This document shows, piece after piece, positions 49,113 through 60,139 of a stretch of 64,000 nucleotides of DNA. The DNA is taken from assembly GCA_963281255.1 (NCBI GenBank), contig OY725500.1:1178001-1242000 (forward strand), written 5' to 3'. Numbering within the stretch: the first letter of the stretch is position 1; each line of letters opens with the position of its first letter. The translations under genes were made by a program, and so were the position numbers. The notes under the pieces were generated by a model. That model had not been told where the DNA came from and searched no databases. It saw nothing but the letters and a program-made list of their open reading frames with translations. The DNA is from Aphrocallistes beatrix. Lineage: Eukaryota > Porifera > Hexactinellida > Sceptrulophora > Aphrocallistidae.

Positions 49113-50253
49113 ATGATTTCAACTGAACAAATTGATCGAGTAGTTTCATTTTCACTCGTTCCTTATCTGGTCATTACTGTCTTCACAATACCATACTACA
49201 TACATCAGAAAATCCTGATTTCACAGAGGATAAAGAACATACCAGCAACAACCATCTTTTCAACCGATCTCAGCAAAGTGAAAAAGAATCTCAAGATTCA
49301 ATCATTGATTTATAACTTCATCATAATCATCTCCAGCTTCGAGGCTCTTGGATGCTTGTTAATCACGGTTGATCATATATGCACCCATTTCAGTCATTGT
49401 AAAGCAAAATATCTCATAGTGAGGGTAGTAAACACAAATACAAATAAATCTTGCAACTTTCATGGTAAAACGGGGAATTATATGTTTACTCAGATTAGTG
49501 GTAGCCTAATGTTCCTTCTACCGATCCTAGTGAACTTGTTCCTATCGTACTGAGGAGAGCATATCTGAGTGTTCCATACAGAAGATGGATAATCGGATAT
49601 TCTGGCTACTTCCTGTTCAGGCTAGTTTACTTAATTCTCTCAGATTACTTCATCGTTACTCAATTCTTCTATTCCACATTGGAATTACCATTTCTAGCCT
49701 TCGATTTTTATGCCTTTTTAAAATTAAGCAAGAAGTTCTATCTTCTACTGAAAGGAATGTGCGAAGAAGCTAAATGGCACTCTACGCCACAAGAATATAA
49801 AGAGAAACAAAGAATAACAAAAACATTCGCAATCCTCCAATCAATAACGTTGTTTGCATTTATCCTCCTTCTGATATTGGTTGTGGCAGAATCGATTCAT
49901 GAGTTCACTTATATAACTCAAGGTTATTGCTTAGTGCAATACTTATTCCCAAACAATCCATTCAGTTTCACAGTGCCGGATAACATTATATACATACTTC
50001 AGATATAATAAGATACTGCAATAGTATCATAATAAAAATATGCAGTGGAATTATTGGTGTCATAGCATTTCTAGCAAACTTTGCAATCCTCACTTCAATC
50101 ATTGTAAAGCTGTTGAGAAGAAGAAAGAAGTACATCCATGTGAACGAGTGGATAACTCGCCCTCTCATGGAGAGGTACAGAGCTGATGTGGAAAGACACA
50201 TAGAAAGGAGACCTCCATTCATACAAGCCTTCAGATCTCAGATAATATACTGA
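49113..50253 (+). pseudogene. 7TM-like family member 2 (I-type), two frameshifts
   Basis: Starts ATGATTTCAACTGAACAAAT. A one-base deletion near 49543 (CCTATCG where others have CCTAATCG) and a TA gain near 49988-49992 break the frame. With these set aside, the gene aligns with its relatives from start to the common C-terminus. It is nearly identical to copy 4, which shares the second lesion but not the first. Confidence 0.85.
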
Positions 50254-50881
50254 CACTTGTGACAGTGTCTCTGTGTGTGTGTTAATGTGTCCAGATATCT
50301 GGGGTGGATCCAGCTACGGATTTCAGGGGAGTTAGGAGGCTAACACCCTGAGGGAGTGGCTGGATGCACCCTGATATATATTCATAGTTTTTTAACTTTG
50401 TGGCTCCAATTTGATTTTGTCTTAATTTATTTTAATAATTTGATTATGGATGAGAGAATCAATGCAAAATTTAAGACATAATGTTACGTAGGCGAAGAGG
50501 ATATGCATTTCCGTGGCCGTTTTGTTTGTGTCCGTTTTGACTAGCAACCCATTCATTGATCATGGCCGTAGGAAGTGGTGCCGCTGGTGAGGCCATGGCT
50601 TTACCACTTTTTATGAGTTTGCATAATTGTTTCCTTCTGAACCTAATCTTAATTAATAATCATATTGTGTGTAGTGATGAAGAGACATTATGATAAAATA
50701 TTCATTGCTTTCAATTCCATAACTTATAATGTACATAGAAAGTAACTACTGGTAAAAGGACATAGTGGCGTTGTCAACATATAAAACGTGTACATGCTTC
50801 CAAACGCAACTTCCCATTGTAAACAGTCATAGTAGATAAATAAGAGAAAAGAAGAAATAAAATAAGAAATTCTACAACAAC

Positions 50882-52027
50882 ATGGATTCAACATTTTATG
50901 ATCGAATTAACAAAGTCATTTCATTCGCACTCATTCCTTATCTGATCATTACTGTCTTCACAATACCATACTTCGTACACCAGAAAATACAGATTTCACA
51001 GAGAATAAAGAACATACCAGCAACAACCATCTTTTCAATCGATCTCAGCAAAGTTAAAAAGAATCTCAAGATTCAATCATTGGTTTATAACTTCATCATA
51101 ATCATCTCCAGCTTCGAGGCTCTTGGATGCTTGTTTATCACGGTTGGTGATATATGCAACAATTTCGATCTTTGTCATTCAAAATATCCCATAGTGAGGG
51201 TTGCAAACACAAATACAAATAAATCTTGTAACTTGCATAGTGAAACGAGGAATTTTATGTTACTTAAGACTAGTAATAACTTAGTAATCCTTATACCGAT
51301 TCTAGCGAACTTGTTCCTAATCGTACTGAGGAGAGCATATCTGAGTGTTCCATACAGAAGATGGATAATCGGATATTCTGGTTACTTCCTGTTCAGGCTA
51401 GTTTACCTAATTCTCTCAGATTACCTCATCATTACTCAAATCTTCTATTCCACATTGGAAATACCATTTCTAGTTTTCGATATTTATGTCCTTTTAAAAG
51501 TGAGTAAGAAGTTCTATCTTCTACTGAAAGGAATGTGCGAAGAAGCTAAATGGCACTCTACGCCACAAGAATATAAAGAGAAACAAAGAATAACAAAAAC
51601 ATTCGCAATCCTCCAATCAATAACGTTGTTTACATTTATCCTCCTTCTGATATTGGTTGTGGCAGAATCGATTCAGGAGTTGACTCGTATAACCAACGGT
51701 TACTGCTTAGTGCCATACTTATTTCCAAACGATCCAACCAGTTTCACAACACCAGATAACATCATACATATTTCACACATAATATATCAAGGTTGTTTGA
51801 TCATGATAGGAATCTGCAATGTAATTCTTAGTGTGCTAGCATTTCTATCACACTTGGCAATCCTCACTTCAATCCTTGTAAAGCTGTTGAGAAGAAGAAA
51901 GAAGTACATCCATGTGAACGAGTGGATAACTCGTCCTCTCATGGAGAGGTACAGAGCTGATGTGGAAAGACACATAGAAAGGAGACCTCCATTCATTCAA
52001 GCCTTCAGATCTCAGATAATATACTGA
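50882..52027 (+). CDS. Unknown 7TM-like membrane protein, D-type, intact (copy 3)
   Basis: A 381-residue protein of a family I do not recognise. Hydrophobic segments lie at about 12-32, 66-88, 131-149, 162-189, 192-206, 242-261 and 304-333. Basic residues fall in the 1-2, 3-4 and 5-6 loops and in the C-terminal tail (LLRRRKKYIHVNEWITRPLM), so the N-terminus should be outside and the tail inside, as in a G-protein-coupled receptor. The 2-3 loop is outside, with cysteines and an NKS glycosylation site. LRRAYLSVPYRRWIIGY after span 3 sits where rhodopsin-type receptors have DRY, but it is not that motif. It is the only complete D-type gene in an array of three D/I units. Single exon. It could be a chemoreceptor-like protein, a channel or another transporter. 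Confidence 0.72.
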   Translation: MDSTFYDRINKVISFALIPYLIITVFTIPYFVHQKIQISQRIKNIPATTIFSIDLSKVKKNLKIQSLVYNFIIIISSFEALGCLFITVGDICNNFDLCHSKYPIVRVANTNTNKSCNLHSETRNFMLLKTSNNLVILIPILANLFLIVLRRAYLSVPYRRWIIGYSGYFLFRLVYLILSDYLIITQIFYSTLEIPFLVFDIYVLLKVSKKFYLLLKGMCEEAKWHSTPQEYKEKQRITKTFAILQSITLFTFILLLILVVAESIQELTRITNGYCLVPYLFPNDPTSFTTPDNIIHISHIIYQGCLIMIGICNVILSVLAFLSHLAILTSILVKLLRRRKKYIHVNEWITRPLMERYRADVERHIERRPPFIQAFRSQIIY

Positions 52028-52906
52028 CACTTGTGACAGTATCTCTGTGTGTGTGTGTGTCGATGTGTCCAGATATCAGGGTTGGGTCCAGCTACGGATT
52101 TCAGGGGAAATTAGGGGCTAACTCCCCTGAGGGAGTGGCTGGATGCACCCTGAAAAATATCTGTACTATTTTAATTTGTGGCTCCAATTTGATTTTGTCT
52201 TAATTTATTTTAATAATTTGATTATGGATGAGAGCATCAATGCAAAATTTAAGACATAATATTACATAGGTGAAGAGGAATGCATTTGCATCAAGGTTGG
52301 ACTGAAATCAGCTCAGGGTTTCACATTTCTAACATTTGATATTAAGGTTAACGAAGGGAGTTCGATATATATTCTTTTTCGATAACAGCTAAGTCCAGTC
52401 AATTGACACTTTACTGAAGCCGTTGTGACATTTGGCCTAAGATACCCAGAGAGTGAAAATAAGATCTAGATTCTAGAGCTATCTTACCAAGATCAATGAA
52501 GTTTATTCTTGCCCAATACTTCCGTGGAATATCCAAGGTTTAACCCTGAGGGTGCGATTCGTTTGTATTAGTTTTGACTTTTTGCAATTATGTTAAGTGA
52601 CTGATGGAAAAAATATGCAAACTGGCAGAGATAGTACCAAATTCGGCCTTACTAGACCAAATTGTAGAAATGATGATAGGAGGTGACTTTGTGGAACAAA
52701 AGCACTCTTTTTAAAAATGAATGTGAACCAAAATTTCAAGATTAGTCAAAATAAACATTCATAAATGGATGTAAGAAATATCAAGTTAGTAAGTTTCATT
52801 ATAAACCCCATCTTAATTAATGTAGTTGTGTCTAGTGACGAAGAGACATTTTGATAAAATATTCATTGCTTTCAATTCCATAGCTTATAACGATGGATAA
52901 CGTATG

Positions 52907-52916
52907 TATAAATAAG
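52907..52916 (+). promoter_or_regulatory. TATA box of I-type copy 4
   Basis: TATAAATAAG, same position relative to the ATG (52949) as in copy 2. Confidence 0.55.
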
Positions 52917-52948
52917 AAGTTAGTCTCTAACAGAATATACACAAAGAC

Positions 52949-54090
52949 ATGATTTCAACTGAACAAATTGATCGAGTAGTTTCATTTTCACTTATTCCTT
53001 ATCTGGTCATTACTGTCTTCACAATACCATACTACATACATCAGAAAATCCTGATTTCACAGAGAATAAAGAACATACCAGCAACAACCATCTTTTCAAC
53101 CGATCTCAGCAAAGTGAAAAAGAATCTCAAGATTCAATCATTGATTTATAACTTCATCATAATCATCTCCAGCTTCGAGGCTCTTGGATGCTTGTTAATC
53201 ACGGTTGATCATATATGCACCCATTTCAGTCATTGTAAAGCAAAATATCTCATAGTGAGGATAGTAAACACAAATACAAATAAATCTTGCAACTTTCATG
53301 GTAAAACGGGGAATTATATGTTTACTCAGATTAGTGGTAGCTTAATGTTCCTTCTACCGATCCTAGTGAACTTGTTCCTAATCGTACTGAGGAGAGCATA
53401 TCTGAGTGTTCCATACAGAAGATGGATAATCGGATATTCTGGCTACTTCCTGTTCAGGCTAGTTTACCTAATTCTCTCAGATTACTTCATCGTTACTCAA
53501 TTCTTCTATTCCACATTGGAATTACCATTTCTAGCCTTCGATTTTTATGTCTTTTTAAAATTAAGCAAGAAGTTCTATCTTCTACTGAAAGGAATGTGCG
53601 AAGAAGCTAAATGGCACTCTACGCCACAAGAATATAAAGAGAAACAAAGAATAACAAAAACATTCGCAATCCTCCAATCAATAACGTTGTTTACATTTAT
53701 CCTCCTTCTGATATTGGTTGTGGCAGAATCGATTCATGAGTTCACTTATATAACTCAAGGTTATTGCTTAGTGCAATACTTATTCCCAAACAATCCATTC
53801 AGTTTCACAGTGCCGGATAACATTATATACATACTTCAGATATAATAAGATACTGCAATAGTATCATAATAAAAATATGCAGTGGAATTATTGGTGTCAT
53901 AGCATTTCTAGCAAACTTTGCAATCCTCACTTCAATCATTGTAAAGCTGTTGAGAAGAAGAAAGAAGTACATCCATGTGAACGAGTGGATAACTCGCCCT
54001 CTCATGGAGAGGTACAGAGCTGATGTGGAAAGACACATAGAAAGGAGACCTCCATTCATACAAGCCTTCAGATCTCAGATAATATACTGA
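52949..54090 (+). pseudogene. 7TM-like family member 4 (I-type), one frameshift before span 7
   Basis: Open for 298 residues from ATG through span 6, then stopped at 53843-53845 after a TA gain near 53826. Beyond it the frame for the seventh span and common tail is intact. It could make a six-span truncated product, but by comparison with copies 3 and 6 it is most likely a recent pseudogene. Confidence 0.82.
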
Positions 54091-54718
54091 CACTTGTGAC
54101 AGTGTCTCTGTGTGTGTGTTAATGTGTCCAGATATCTGGGGTGGATCCAGCTACGGATTTCAGGGGAGTTAGGAGGCTAACACCCTGAGGGAGTGGCTGG
54201 ATGCACCCTGATATATATTCATAGTTTTTTAACTTTGTGGCTCCAATTTGATTTTGTCTTAATTTATTTTAATAATTTGATTATGGATGAGAGAATCAAT
54301 GCAAAATTTAAGACATAATGTTACGTAGGCGAAGAGGATATGCATTTCCGTGGCCGTTTTGTTTGTGTCCGTTTTGACTAGCAACCCATTCATTGATCAT
54401 GGCCGTAGGAAGTGGTGCCGCTGGTGAGGCCATGGCTTTACCACTTTTTATGAGTTTGCATAATTGTTTCCTTCTGAACCTAATCTTAATTAATAATCAT
54501 ATTGTGTGTAGTGATGAAGAGACATTATGATAAAATATTCATTGCTTTCAATTCCATAACTTATAATGTACATAGAAAGTAACTACTGGTAAAAGGACAT
54601 AGTGGCGTTGTCAACATATAAAACGTGTACATGCTTCCAAACGCAACTTCCCATTGTAAACAGTCATAGTAGATAAACAAGAAAAAAGAAGAACCAAAAT
54701 AAGAAATTCTACAACAAC

Positions 54719-55347
54719 ATGGATTCAACATTTTATGATCGAATTAACAAAGTCCTTTCATTCGCACTCATTCCTTATCTGATCATTACTGTCTTCACAA
54801 TACCATACTTCGTGCATCAGAAAATACAGATTTCACAGAGAATAAAGAACATACCAGCAACAACCATCTTTTCAACCGATCTCAGCAAAGTTAAAAAGAA
54901 TCTCAAGATTCAATCATTGGTTTATAACTTCATCATAATCATCTCCAGCTTCGAGGCTCTTGGATGCTTGTTAATCACGGTTGATCATATATGCACCCAT
55001 TTCAGTCATTGTCATTCAAAATATCTCATAGCGAGGGTGGTAAACACAAATACAAATAAATTTTGCACCTTGCATGGTAAACGGGTAATTATATGTTTAC
55101 CCAGATTTGTGGTAGCTTAGTAATCTTTCTACTCAACTTGTTCCTAATCGTACTGAGGAGAGCATATCTGAGTGTTCCATACAGACGATGGATAATCGGA
55201 TATTCTGGCTACTTCCTGTTCAGGCTAGTTTACCAAATCCTCTCAGCTTACTTCATCGTTACTCAATTCTTCAATTCTACATTGGAATTATTTCTCGAAT
55301 ATCCAAGCTTTGACCCTGAAAGTGCACGATTCGTTTGTACGTATTAG
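54719..55347 (+). pseudogene. 7TM-like family member 5 (D-type), frameshifted and lacking its 3' half
   Basis: The first ~118 codons match copy 3. Small indels near 55079-55130 shift the frame. After span 4 the coding sequence is fused at about 55290-55295 to what is 3' flanking DNA in the other units (compare CGAATATCCAAG with 52527), so spans 5-7 and the tail are deleted. Confidence 0.85.
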
Positions 55348-55683
55348 TTTTGTCTTTTTACAATTATGTTAAGTGTCTGATGGAAAAAAATATGCAAACT
55401 GGCAGAGATTGTACCAAATTCGGCCTTATTAGACCAAATTGTAGAAATGATGATAGGAGGTGACTTTGTTGAACAAAAGCACTCTTTTTAAAAATGAATG
55501 TGAACCAAAATTTCAAGATTAGACAAAATAAACATTAATAAATGGATGTAAGAAATATCAAGCTAGTAAGTTTCATTCTGAACCCCATCTTAATTAATGT
55601 AGTTGTGTCTAGTGACGAAGAGACTTTTTGATAAAATATTTATTACTTTCAATTCCATAGCTTATAACGATGGATAACGTATG

Positions 55684-55693
55684 TATAAATAAG
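55684..55693 (+). promoter_or_regulatory. TATA box of I-type copy 6
   Basis: TATAAATAAG, 29-38 bp before the ATG at 55722. Confidence 0.55.
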
Positions 55694-55721
55694 TAGTCTC
55701 TAACAGAATATACACAAAGAC

Positions 55722-56864
55722 ATGATTTCAACCGAAGAAATTAATCGAGTAGCTTCATTTTCACTCGTTCCTTATCTGATCATGGCCTTATTCATAATAC
55801 CATACTTCATCCATCAAAAAATCCTGATTTCACAGAGGATAAAAAACATACCAGCAACAACAATCTTTTCAACCGATCTCAGCAAAGTTAAAAAGAATCT
55901 CAAGATTCAATCATTGATTTATAACTTCATCATAATCATCTCCAGCTTCGAGGCTCTAGCTCTTCTGCTAAGTACTACTGAGTATATATGTTCAATTTTC
56001 GGATTGTGTCAGGAATATTTTCACGAGGTGACAGTAGAAAATACAAATACAAATAAATCGTGTGAAATTTTGTATAACACGAATCTAGGTGTCTTTTTTG
56101 TTGTTAGTAGTAGCCTACCATTCCTTCTACCGATTCCAATCAACTTGTTCCTAATCGTACTGAGGAGAGCATATCTGAGTGTTCCATACAGAAGATGGAT
56201 AATCGGATACTCTAGCTACTTCCTGTTCAGGCTAGTTTGCATAATTTCAACAGAATTATTCCTCCCTACTCAGCACTTTAAATTTCTGATGGAATTACCA
56301 TTTTCATTTTTTGATTTTTGCGTTTACGTGAATGCGAGTAAGAAGTTCTATCTTCTGTTGAAAGGAATGAGCGAAGAAGCTAAGTGGCATTCCACGACAC
56401 AAGAATATAAAAGGAAGAAAAGAGAAGCAAAGGTATTTGGCATCTTAAGATCCATCTACTTATTCACCTTGACATTCTGCTTGATAATAGTTATTATGTA
56501 TTCAATCGCAAACCTGACAAGAATCACAATGAACAGCAGCTGTTTACTACAGTACGCATTCCCAAATCTTCCAATCAACTATTCTGTGCCAGGAAACTTC
56601 ATCACTATCCTAGTTAGGATAAGACTTTACTGTCGAGTTATACGGAAGATTTGTACAGGAGTAGTTGGTGTGCTAGCATTTCTATCAAACTTGGCAATCC
56701 TCACTTCAATCCTTGTAAAGCTGTTGAGAAGAAGAAAGAAGTACATCCATGTGAACGAGTGGATAACTCGCCCTCTCATGGAAAGGTACAGAGCTGATGT
56801 GGAAAGACACATAGAAAGGAGACCTCCATTCATTCAAGCCTTCAGATCTCAGATAATATACTAA
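55722..56864 (+). CDS. Unknown 7TM-like membrane protein, I-type, intact (copy 6)
   Basis: A 380-residue relative of copy 3 with the same arrangement: short outside N-terminus, about seven hydrophobic segments, a basic first loop (HQKILISQRIKNIPATTIF), LRRAYLSVPYRRWIIGYSSY after span 3 and the same basic cytoplasmic tail. The outer loops and spans 3-6 differ strongly from copy 3 (EYICSIFGLCQEYF; IISTELFLPTQHFKFL), while the loops facing the cytoplasm and the last ~55 residues are nearly identical even in DNA. It is the only complete I-type gene. Such a pattern fits receptors whose outer faces diversify while inner faces stay fixed, helped by gene conversion. No introns. Function unknown. Confidence 0.72.
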   Translation: MISTEEINRVASFSLVPYLIMALFIIPYFIHQKILISQRIKNIPATTIFSTDLSKVKKNLKIQSLIYNFIIIISSFEALALLLSTTEYICSIFGLCQEYFHEVTVENTNTNKSCEILYNTNLGVFFVVSSSLPFLLPIPINLFLIVLRRAYLSVPYRRWIIGYSSYFLFRLVCIISTELFLPTQHFKFLMELPFSFFDFCVYVNASKKFYLLLKGMSEEAKWHSTTQEYKRKKREAKVFGILRSIYLFTLTFCLIIVIMYSIANLTRITMNSSCLLQYAFPNLPINYSVPGNFITILVRIRLYCRVIRKICTGVVGVLAFLSNLAILTSILVKLLRRRKKYIHVNEWITRPLMERYRADVERHIERRPPFIQAFRSQIIY

Positions 56865-58177
56865 CACTTGTGACAATGTCTCTGTGTGTGTTGATGTGTC
56901 CAAATATCAGGATTGGATCCAGCCACGGATTTCAGGGGGATGAGGAGGTTAGAGGTCTAAAGTATATTCAGGAGGCTACACCCTACTACGTAGATATCAT
57001 ACTTTTTTTTTCGTGGTTCGAATTTGATTTTGTCTTAATTTATTTTAATAATTTGATTAATGATGAGAGCATCAATGCAAAACACATAATGTTACGTAGG
57101 TGAAGAGGATATGCATTTACGTGGCCGTTTTGTTTGTGTCTGTTTTGACTAGCAACCCATTCATTGATCATGGCCGTGGTGCGGCTAGTGATGCCATGGC
57201 TTTGCCACTTTTTGTGAGTTTATATATACGTACTACAAGATATCTATGAGTATGTACAAGTACTGTTTTTAGTCAAAAAATCAAAGTAATTTCGTTTACC
57301 AGCAGGGGGTGCGAGAGTTGATTTTGAAATCTAAAAGGGTACGGAAGTCTGAAGAAACACTAGTCTATATACGTATAACTAGGCTTCATTATTCTCTTTT
57401 CTATAATATAAATGGGCTCGTACCTCGGAATAGAGGACTCACCCACCATCCTACTAGAGGATGATAACTTTTATACAACAGACACGTTGAATGTACTGAG
57501 AATTTACTGAGAGTTGAATATATTCCTGATTTACAAGAATAAGTTATGGGATGACTTAAATTAAATAAAACCTGATCTGGACTTGGGTAACTTGATCGGC
57601 ATTACTATTGATTTGCATTTAATATGCATTTCATCTGTATTGTACGTTCTTAATTCAATTTATCTATCTTCTGTGATATGGAGTTTGGGATATATGAAAA
57701 GATTCAGGTCGATGGTGCTTCTCCATTAAAAGGAAATGACAGGAGCATTACTATCTATAGTAAGCGGAAATAAGTACAAGTATTCAGTATTCACATATTG
57801 TATACATTTTCGTAACCTCAAAATTGGACTCTAATGAGATAAATGAAATATACATGACTAAAACTCTATTTATATATTAACAAATATGCTTGCAAACGTG
57901 CGCTAAGCGGCTGGAAGATCAGGTTTCCGCATGAGGCACCTGGTGAAATAGAGTAATTATCACCCGCCTAATATTGATACTTGAATTAACCTCTGGTAAT
58001 GTGACAATGACAAGGTCTAACCTCGTGGATACAATTTTAATTCTAATATGCGGTGCTTTTTATTTATTTCTTAAGTAAATGGTTTGTTATTTTCAATTCC
58101 AACAATAGGAAACTATCACAAATACAAATAACAAATTGAGAAGAAAATACAATGAATTTAAGTAGCATTTATTTGTA
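56865..58177. other. Flank of the array and repeat
   Basis: No gene. The first ~370 bp is the degenerate 3' flank common to all array copies (GATCCAGCCACGGATTTCAG; GACTAGCAACCCATTCATTG). A repeat shared with 34286-34520 is at 57385-57640. Confidence 0.65.
57385..57640. repeat. Dispersed repeat, copy 2
   Basis: See 34286-34520; same orientation, with a few indels. Confidence 0.65.
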
Positions 58178-59350
58178 TTAAAAGAATTTAACCGAATAAG
58201 ATATAGAACACACAAGAGTATTATCGCTAGTAACTGCTATTCCCGTAGGAAATCCCTCACAATTAATGATATGTATGAACTGTCCTTCCAGTGTAAATAT
58301 TTGTATTGATTTATGGTTGCAGTCGCTAATTATGATATTACTGAACTGATCAAAACACATGAACATCCCCCATGTATCATGTCTCACACTTATCATACTG
58401 TGCAACAGATCACCTGATTTCGAAAATACATGCACATTATGAAGTGTATTCATGTCAACTGCGAAAATTTTGCCTGAATGAGTTTTCACATCACATGGAA
58501 AGTGAAGGATTTCTTTTCCTACCTCTCCTGTAAACTTTAAATCCAAATTTAGAACAACTATTCTATTATTATCATGATCTGCAACTAACACTTCGTCTTC
58601 AGCCGTTATGCCATTTGGAGATTTAAGATCTACTTCTACGCTCTTTTTCACTAACTTAAAATTAGATTTTTGGAATTTTAAGATTGAACCTAACCTCCAG
58701 TCACTTACGAACGCCCAATTGTCATCGACTGCTATGTCGTGAGGCCGAATTACTTGTCCTTTCCCGAATTCGGTTAAAAAATCGCCATCTTTAGAGAAAA
58801 CTTGAATTCTGCTGTTGTTGTAATCACACACATAGATTTTCTCTTCTTCATCGATTCTGATACCACGAGGCTCGTTTAGATCTCTCTTGTTTCCTTCATT
58901 CCCAATACTCTTGACCGGTTCCAGTTTGTCAGAGTAGAGTTTGCTTACATTTTGAATAGTTGCTACACTCTCCAGCTGTTGCAGGAGAGATTGTAGGTCT
59001 TTCGTGCTGAAGAGAATGATAGGAGCAGGAGATGGCTGTTCGACCTTTACCAGTTCTTCTTTAGTTTTTATAATGTTTTCATCCATTAGAATTATATTAT
59101 TATTCTGATGAACACTAACCTTAATCATATGTGCAACCAACTTCTCCAACTCTCGGGCCTGTTTCTTCCTCAGTTCTTCCTCGTTCAGATAGACTAGCTT
59201 CATATCGTTGAGTTGCTGGAGCAGCTCCTCTCTTTTGATAGTCACTGACTGGATGATTTTGTCGAAAAATGATCGAATCTCTTGTTCCAATCTTGTAAAC
59301 TTGTCCACTGGGATGTCGATTGGGTTTATTTGTGGGGAATTTGTTGCCAT
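58178..59350 (-). CDS. Coiled-coil NHL-repeat protein (TRIM-like without RING or B-box)
   Basis: A 390-residue protein, single exon. Residues 15-145 are a charged helical region (FTRLEQEIRSFFDKIIQSV; LRKKQARELEKLVAHMI), probably a coiled coil for self-association. Residues about 150-390 form an NHL beta-propeller: LNEPRGIRIDEEEKIYVCDY, NNSRIQVFSKDGDFLTEFG, RPHDIAVDDNWAFVSDW and later blades, including FSNIIISDCNHKSIQIFTLE. In TRIM-NHL proteins this propeller binds RNA or proteins, but here no RING or zinc B-box is present. Function is unknown, probably cytoplasmic. A TATAAATA box is at 59403-59410 on the minus strand, 53 bp before the ATG. Confidence 0.82.
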   Translation of the reverse strand: MATNSPQINPIDIPVDKFTRLEQEIRSFFDKIIQSVTIKREELLQQLNDMKLVYLNEEELRKKQARELEKLVAHMIKVSVHQNNNIILMDENIIKTKEELVKVEQPSPAPIILFSTKDLQSLLQQLESVATIQNVSKLYSDKLEPVKSIGNEGNKRDLNEPRGIRIDEEEKIYVCDYNNSRIQVFSKDGDFLTEFGKGQVIRPHDIAVDDNWAFVSDWRLGSILKFQKSNFKLVKKSVEVDLKSPNGITAEDEVLVADHDNNRIVVLNLDLKFTGEVGKEILHFPCDVKTHSGKIFAVDMNTLHNVHVFSKSGDLLHSMISVRHDTWGMFMCFDQFSNIIISDCNHKSIQIFTLEGQFIHIINCEGFPTGIAVTSDNTLVCSISYSVKFF

Positions 59351-59402
59351 AACGTGTTGAATTGTGCCCTTGTGTTAAATAGAGCACAAGTTGATGAGAG
59401 TG

Positions 59403-59410
59403 TATTTATA
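59403..59410 (-). promoter_or_regulatory. TATA box of the coiled-coil NHL gene
   Basis: TATAAATA on the minus strand, 53-60 bp upstream of the ATG at 59350. Confidence 0.5.
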
Positions 59411-59865
59411 CGAGTTGAGATCTGGTTGTGTGTATTGGAATATAATTGTAATTGGAAGTGAAAGTATAAAGTGGTTAGATTATGAGCGTAAGAGTTGTGC
59501 CTCGTGTCTCCATTAATTGTTTGATAAGATATCAAAGCTTACAAATCAAATAATTGTGGAAATCAATCGCACCCAAAGTAGGAAAGAGCACCAAATAATG
59601 CAAATACACAAATATTTTAGATAGTTGGATTTGGACACTCAATATGGAAGTACTACATTTATAATTTTAACACATACGTATATGGTAGTCAAACTACTGC
59701 TGCTCGTTGAAGTATGGATGTTTTGTTACCTCCATCACTAACATAGGTCAGATTGAAATCGGGCAGGTTCTATCTGGTGCTGATAATATCATCATGAATC
59801 TTTTCAGCTCGTTTTTAATCATCTATATTTTGCACTTCATATGCATTGTTTTTTCTTTGAAAGTA

Positions 59866-60004
59866 GGGGTGGCGTCGAGGGAGTAGGGGTGGCTGCAGCC
59901 CCTCCGTCGGGGAAAATTAATCTATCGGGGAAAGAATTGAAAGAAATTTAGAAAAGACACTCTAATTTAGCCCCCTGCCGGGGAATTCCTGGCGCCACCC
60001 CTGT
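59866..60004. mobile_element. hAT-type MITE (AGGGGTGGCG ends)
   Basis: The ends AGGGGTGGCG and GGCGCCACCCCTG are complementary. TTTGAAAGT is repeated at 59857-59865 and 60005-60013, an 8-9-bp duplication. Confidence 0.72.
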
Positions 60005-60139
60005 TTGAAAGTGGCTGGAGCAGTGAAGCCACTTGCTCTTGGATCCCCATTGACAGAGTCTACTTGCTTTGCAATAATCTCATAGCCATTAGTTTTGGTA
60101 GATGCATTCTAGTCATCTTTCAGAGCAGCGATTCGAACT

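Larger units (their letters stand above)
48056..50881. repeat. Segmental duplication block A
   Basis: Nearly identical to 52028-54718 (offset about 3837 bp, or 3972 before the MITE at 48441). It contains an I-type gene copy and the flanks of its neighbours. Confidence 0.9.
52028..54718. repeat. Segmental duplication block B
   Basis: Second copy of 48056-50881, lacking the MITE. Confidence 0.9.
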
